Shown: one piece after another, positions 21,774 to 23,705 of the stretch
Position numbering within the stretch: the stretch's first letter is position 1
Layout: each line of letters begins with the position of its first letter
From: Lentisphaera sp.
Lineage (GTDB): Bacteria > Verrucomicrobiota > Lentisphaeria > Victivallales > GWF2-50-93
Reading direction: 5' to 3'
DNA length: 23,705 nt
Assembly (NCBI GenBank): GCA_020721745.1
Contig: DYMC01000009.1
Location: 1 to 23,705 of the forward strand
The notes under the pieces: generated by a model
What the model was told of the DNA's origin: nothing
Seen by the model: only the letters and a program-made list of their open reading frames with translations
Database searches by the model: none
Made by a program: the position numbers and the translations under genes

Positions 21774-23594
21774 TCAGCTCTTGGGCTTCAGCCCCAGCAT
21801 GGTCTTCCTGAGGACGGATATTTCGGCGATTATGTTCCGCTGCGCTGAGTCGTCCTTCTCGGAGAGCATCTTCTCGTTCAAGGATGAAATTTTCTTCGAG
21901 ATGTGGTAGTTCCTTATCGTTCTAACGCAGTCTTCGTAGGCCTTCGCCGCAGTTGTTTCGTCGTATTGGGCCCCGACTGCGACGATTCTGCAGAGGACCG
22001 GGTCGCTTTCCTCCGCGATTTTCGCGGAAAGCGCGGATGGAATGCCCTCCCATTCGCCGTTGAGGGTCATGGAGACCGCCATCTCGATGGCCTTTCCGAC
22101 GCTTGTGGAGCTTATCATCTCGGCGGGGAGATCCTCGGCCATCCTCCTGCAGAATGTCCCGTGCATCAGACAAAGTTCGAGCAGTATCTCCTCGGCCTTT
22201 CTCAGTCTCGACTCGGGCGAGCTGGCCAAAGTTTCGGCTCCGCTCCGCCCCGCTTGCCCCTGCACTTCGGCGCGGGCGGAGCCCTTGTCCCTCTTCTTCC
22301 TGAGCTCCTGGAATATCGTCGCCTCCGGGACAGCAGTCCTCTCGGCGAGAATCCCCGAAAACGAAGCCCTCAGGACGGGGCTTGCGATTTTCGCGATGTA
22401 TTCCGCGACATCGGCCGCGGCGGAATTCCTCTCCCACGGGGAGAAGGTCCTTCCCGGAGGGAATTTCACGCCCATCAGATAATCGAAGAAAGGAACTGCA
22501 CCCTCCACGATCCGCCGCAATGTCTCCGCCCCGTCCCGCCGCAGTATCGAGTCCGGATCGTCGTCCTCGGGAAGCACCACCACCGAAGGCTCCATGTCCA
22601 GCGACAGGAGTATCTCTATCGCCCTCAGCGCGGCCTTGCGTCCGGCCTCGTCGCCGTCGAAGCACACAAATGCCCTGTTCGCGTATCTTCTCAGTATTCC
22701 GGCCTGTTCGGATGTGAAGGCGGTCCCCTGCGGGGCCACGGCATTGTTTATCCCGCCGCAGTGCATGGCGATCACGTCGAGCTGCCCCTCGCATATCACG
22801 CTGAATCCCTTGTTCCTGATACCCTCCCTTGCCTTGTCCATGGCATAGAGTATCCTGCCCTTCCTGAATATCGGGGTCTCGGGGCTGTTCACGTATTTCG
22901 CTCCCGCGGCATCCGCCTCGTCAACGCTTCTTCCGCTGAAGCCCACCGTCCGGCCAAGTTCGTCGCGTATCGGAAAGATCAGCCTGTTCCGGAAACGGTC
23001 GTATATCTTCCCCGAATCCGGGTTCCTCAGTATGATCCCGGACTCCAGCATCTCATCCTGCGTATATTCCTTCAGGGAGAGCAGCTTCAGGCATTCATCC
23101 CAGGAGTCCGGCGACGCCCCCAGGCTGAAGGCCTTGATGGCATCCATCCCTATCGCCCTCTTCTCGGCGTATTTGCAGACATCCCTGACCTTGCCGGAGA
23201 GGAGATTCCCGTGGAAGAAATCCGTAAGCTCCTCGTGCATCTTGTAGAGCCTGTCCTTGCGGTTCTTCCCCGCGCCGGGCTGCCCCCCCGGTCCGCGCTC
23301 CGGAATGCTGACCCCGGCGCGGTTCGCCAATATCCTGAGCGCAGTCAGGTAGTCGGCATTCTCCTTCTCCATGACGAACTTCACCACGTCGCCGCCCTTG
23401 CCGCAGCCGAAGCAGTAGAACATCTGCCGCGCCGGGTTCACGTTGAACGACGGGGTCTTCTCGTTGTGGAAGGGGCAGAGCGCCTTGAACGAGCTCCCGG
23501 CGCGTTTCAACGGGATGTAGCTCTGGATGACATCAATGATGTCGCTCTTCGCCTTGATCTCGTCAATGACCTCGTCTGGAATGAATCTCGCCAT
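21774..23594 (-). CDS. dnaG: DNA primase DnaG
   Basis: The 606-residue primase has the N-terminal zinc finger C40, H43, C61, C64 (CPFHNEKTPSF, YCFGCGKGGD), the catalytic-core segment RFRNRLIFPIRD, and a toprim domain with VICEGQLDVIAMH and FVCFDGDEAGRKAA. The C-terminal part would bind helicase and is poorly conserved. The toprim glutamate motif is EGQLD rather than the common EGYMD, followed by VAPQGTAFTSEQ. The ATG at 23592-23594 has only a weak GGGG site upstream. rpoD and rpsU, often neighbours, are absent from the window. Two GCGA-WWW-TCGC palindromes lie within it. Confidence 0.96.
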   Translation of the reverse strand: MARFIPDEVIDEIKAKSDIIDVIQSYIPLKRAGSSFKALCPFHNEKTPSFNVNPARQMFYCFGCGKGGDVVKFVMEKENADYLTALRILANRAGVSIPERGPGGQPGAGKNRKDRLYKMHEELTDFFHGNLLSGKVRDVCKYAEKRAIGMDAIKAFSLGASPDSWDECLKLLSLKEYTQDEMLESGIILRNPDSGKIYDRFRNRLIFPIRDELGRTVGFSGRSVDEADAAGAKYVNSPETPIFRKGRILYAMDKAREGIRNKGFSVICEGQLDVIAMHCGGINNAVAPQGTAFTSEQAGILRRYANRAFVCFDGDEAGRKAALRAIEILLSLDMEPSVVVLPEDDDPDSILRRDGAETLRRIVEGAVPFFDYLMGVKFPPGRTFSPWERNSAAADVAEYIAKIASPVLRASFSGILAERTAVPEATIFQELRKKRDKGSARAEVQGQAGRSGAETLASSPESRLRKAEEILLELCLMHGTFCRRMAEDLPAEMISSTSVGKAIEMAVSMTLNGEWEGIPSALSAKIAEESDPVLCRIVAVGAQYDETTAAKAYEDCVRTIRNYHISKKISSLNEKMLSEKDDSAQRNIIAEISVLRKTMLGLKPKS

Positions 23595-23705
23595 CGCCCC
23601 ACGCCTGGTTGAAGTAAGGTATTACAAAATTACCTCGAAGTAAACCGAAGGGTTCTTTCTAAAAACTAGTGGGTAGACTTGGAAAATCAAGAAGCCCCCG
23701 TATTT
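23595..23705. other. dnaG upstream region
   Basis: It holds the palindrome AGGTA-TTACAAAAT-TACCT (about 23618-23636), which matches the outer bases of the GAGGTAATTGCAAAA family. No confident promoter could be placed, and no other gene is visible to the window end. Confidence 0.4.

Larger units (their letters stand above)
4190..22394. repeat. Dispersed intragenic palindrome GCGA-WWW-TCGC, 12 copies
   Basis: Sites start at 4190, 4484, 8084, 9335, 12260, 12649, 17457, 17884, 19134, 19533, 22015 and 22384, each 11 bases long and most extended to TGCGA...TCGCA. Seven have an AAT/ATT centre and five a TTT centre (plus strand). All lie inside intact genes: both ParA-ferredoxin genes, the second NifX-type gene, the metallo-hydrolase, fabG, fabD, fmt and dnaG. 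None lies in intergenic DNA or in the AT-rich permease/rhodanese pair. Confidence 0.85.

Noticed and set aside
21903..23612. Very long plus-strand open frame (569 codons) opposite dnaG.
   Set aside because: It is the mirror of a GC-rich gene with biased third positions; dnaG has all expected motifs on the minus strand.

Overview
The window is about 23.7 kb of moderately GC-rich bacterial DNA. Nearly every intact gene lies on the minus strand. Gene content suggests an anaerobic, Gram-negative-type bacterium with strong sulfur, thiol and Fe-S metabolism: two ParA/MinD-type ATPases with built-in ferredoxin domains, an Mrp ATPase, two NifX-type cluster-binding proteins, DsrE, rhodanese, a CoA-disulfide-reductase/rhodanese fusion and a TauE/SafE permease. 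The primase toprim motif is EGQLD with a VAPQGTAFT stretch, which I loosely associate with the PVC superphylum (for example Lentisphaerota). That placement is a guess, and no rRNA or tRNA gene is visible to test it.

Layout (minus-strand genes are transcribed from high to low coordinates). 1-617: end of a repeated element, an hsdM fragment and non-coding repeats. 618-3437: CoA-binding protein, PLP trans-sulfuration enzyme, Mrp and NifX-type protein, in that order of transcription. 3444-3879: dense hairpins and a palindromic repeat. 3880-5678: FmdB-type zinc ribbon, methyltransferase and ParA-ferredoxin ATPase. 5833-9177: TrmO, second ParA-ferredoxin ATPase and DsrE protein, joined by 4-base stop/start overlaps, then the CoA-disulfide reductase fusion. 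9254-12087: a second NifX-type gene, two perfect copies of a glycine-rich DUF5320-type gene, a TauE permease and rhodanese pair with AT-richer sequence, and a glycine-rich zinc-ribbon gene. 12215-13042: metallo-beta-lactamase-fold hydrolase. 13043-13904: repeats only. 13905-16660: LarA-type racemase homologue and an orphan histidine kinase with a Cys-rich PAS domain. 16814-18509: fabD and fabG. 18665-20649: fmt, a PIN-domain remnant, the repeated element and an ABC-F remnant. 20631-23594: ROK sugar kinase and dnaG.

The redox genes plausibly form one functional theme. The ATPases, NifX proteins and zinc or glycine-rich proteins would move or insert metal clusters, while the rhodanese, DsrE, CoA-disulfide reductase and trans-sulfuration enzymes handle sulfane sulfur and thiols. 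This is inference from domains and gene order.

The most unusual DNA-level signals are these. (1) A palindrome, GCGA-WWW-TCGC, occurs 12 times, always inside genes and in all three reading frames. (2) A roughly 355-bp degenerate insertion element, in two copies plus one end fragment, carries a near-consensus promoter pointing into neighbouring genes and sits at the breakpoints of three truncated genes. (3) A family of inverted-repeat intergenic elements is bounded by GAGGTAATTGCAAAA. (4) A 381-bp perfect duplication is separated by 90 bp that hold a fossil gene end.
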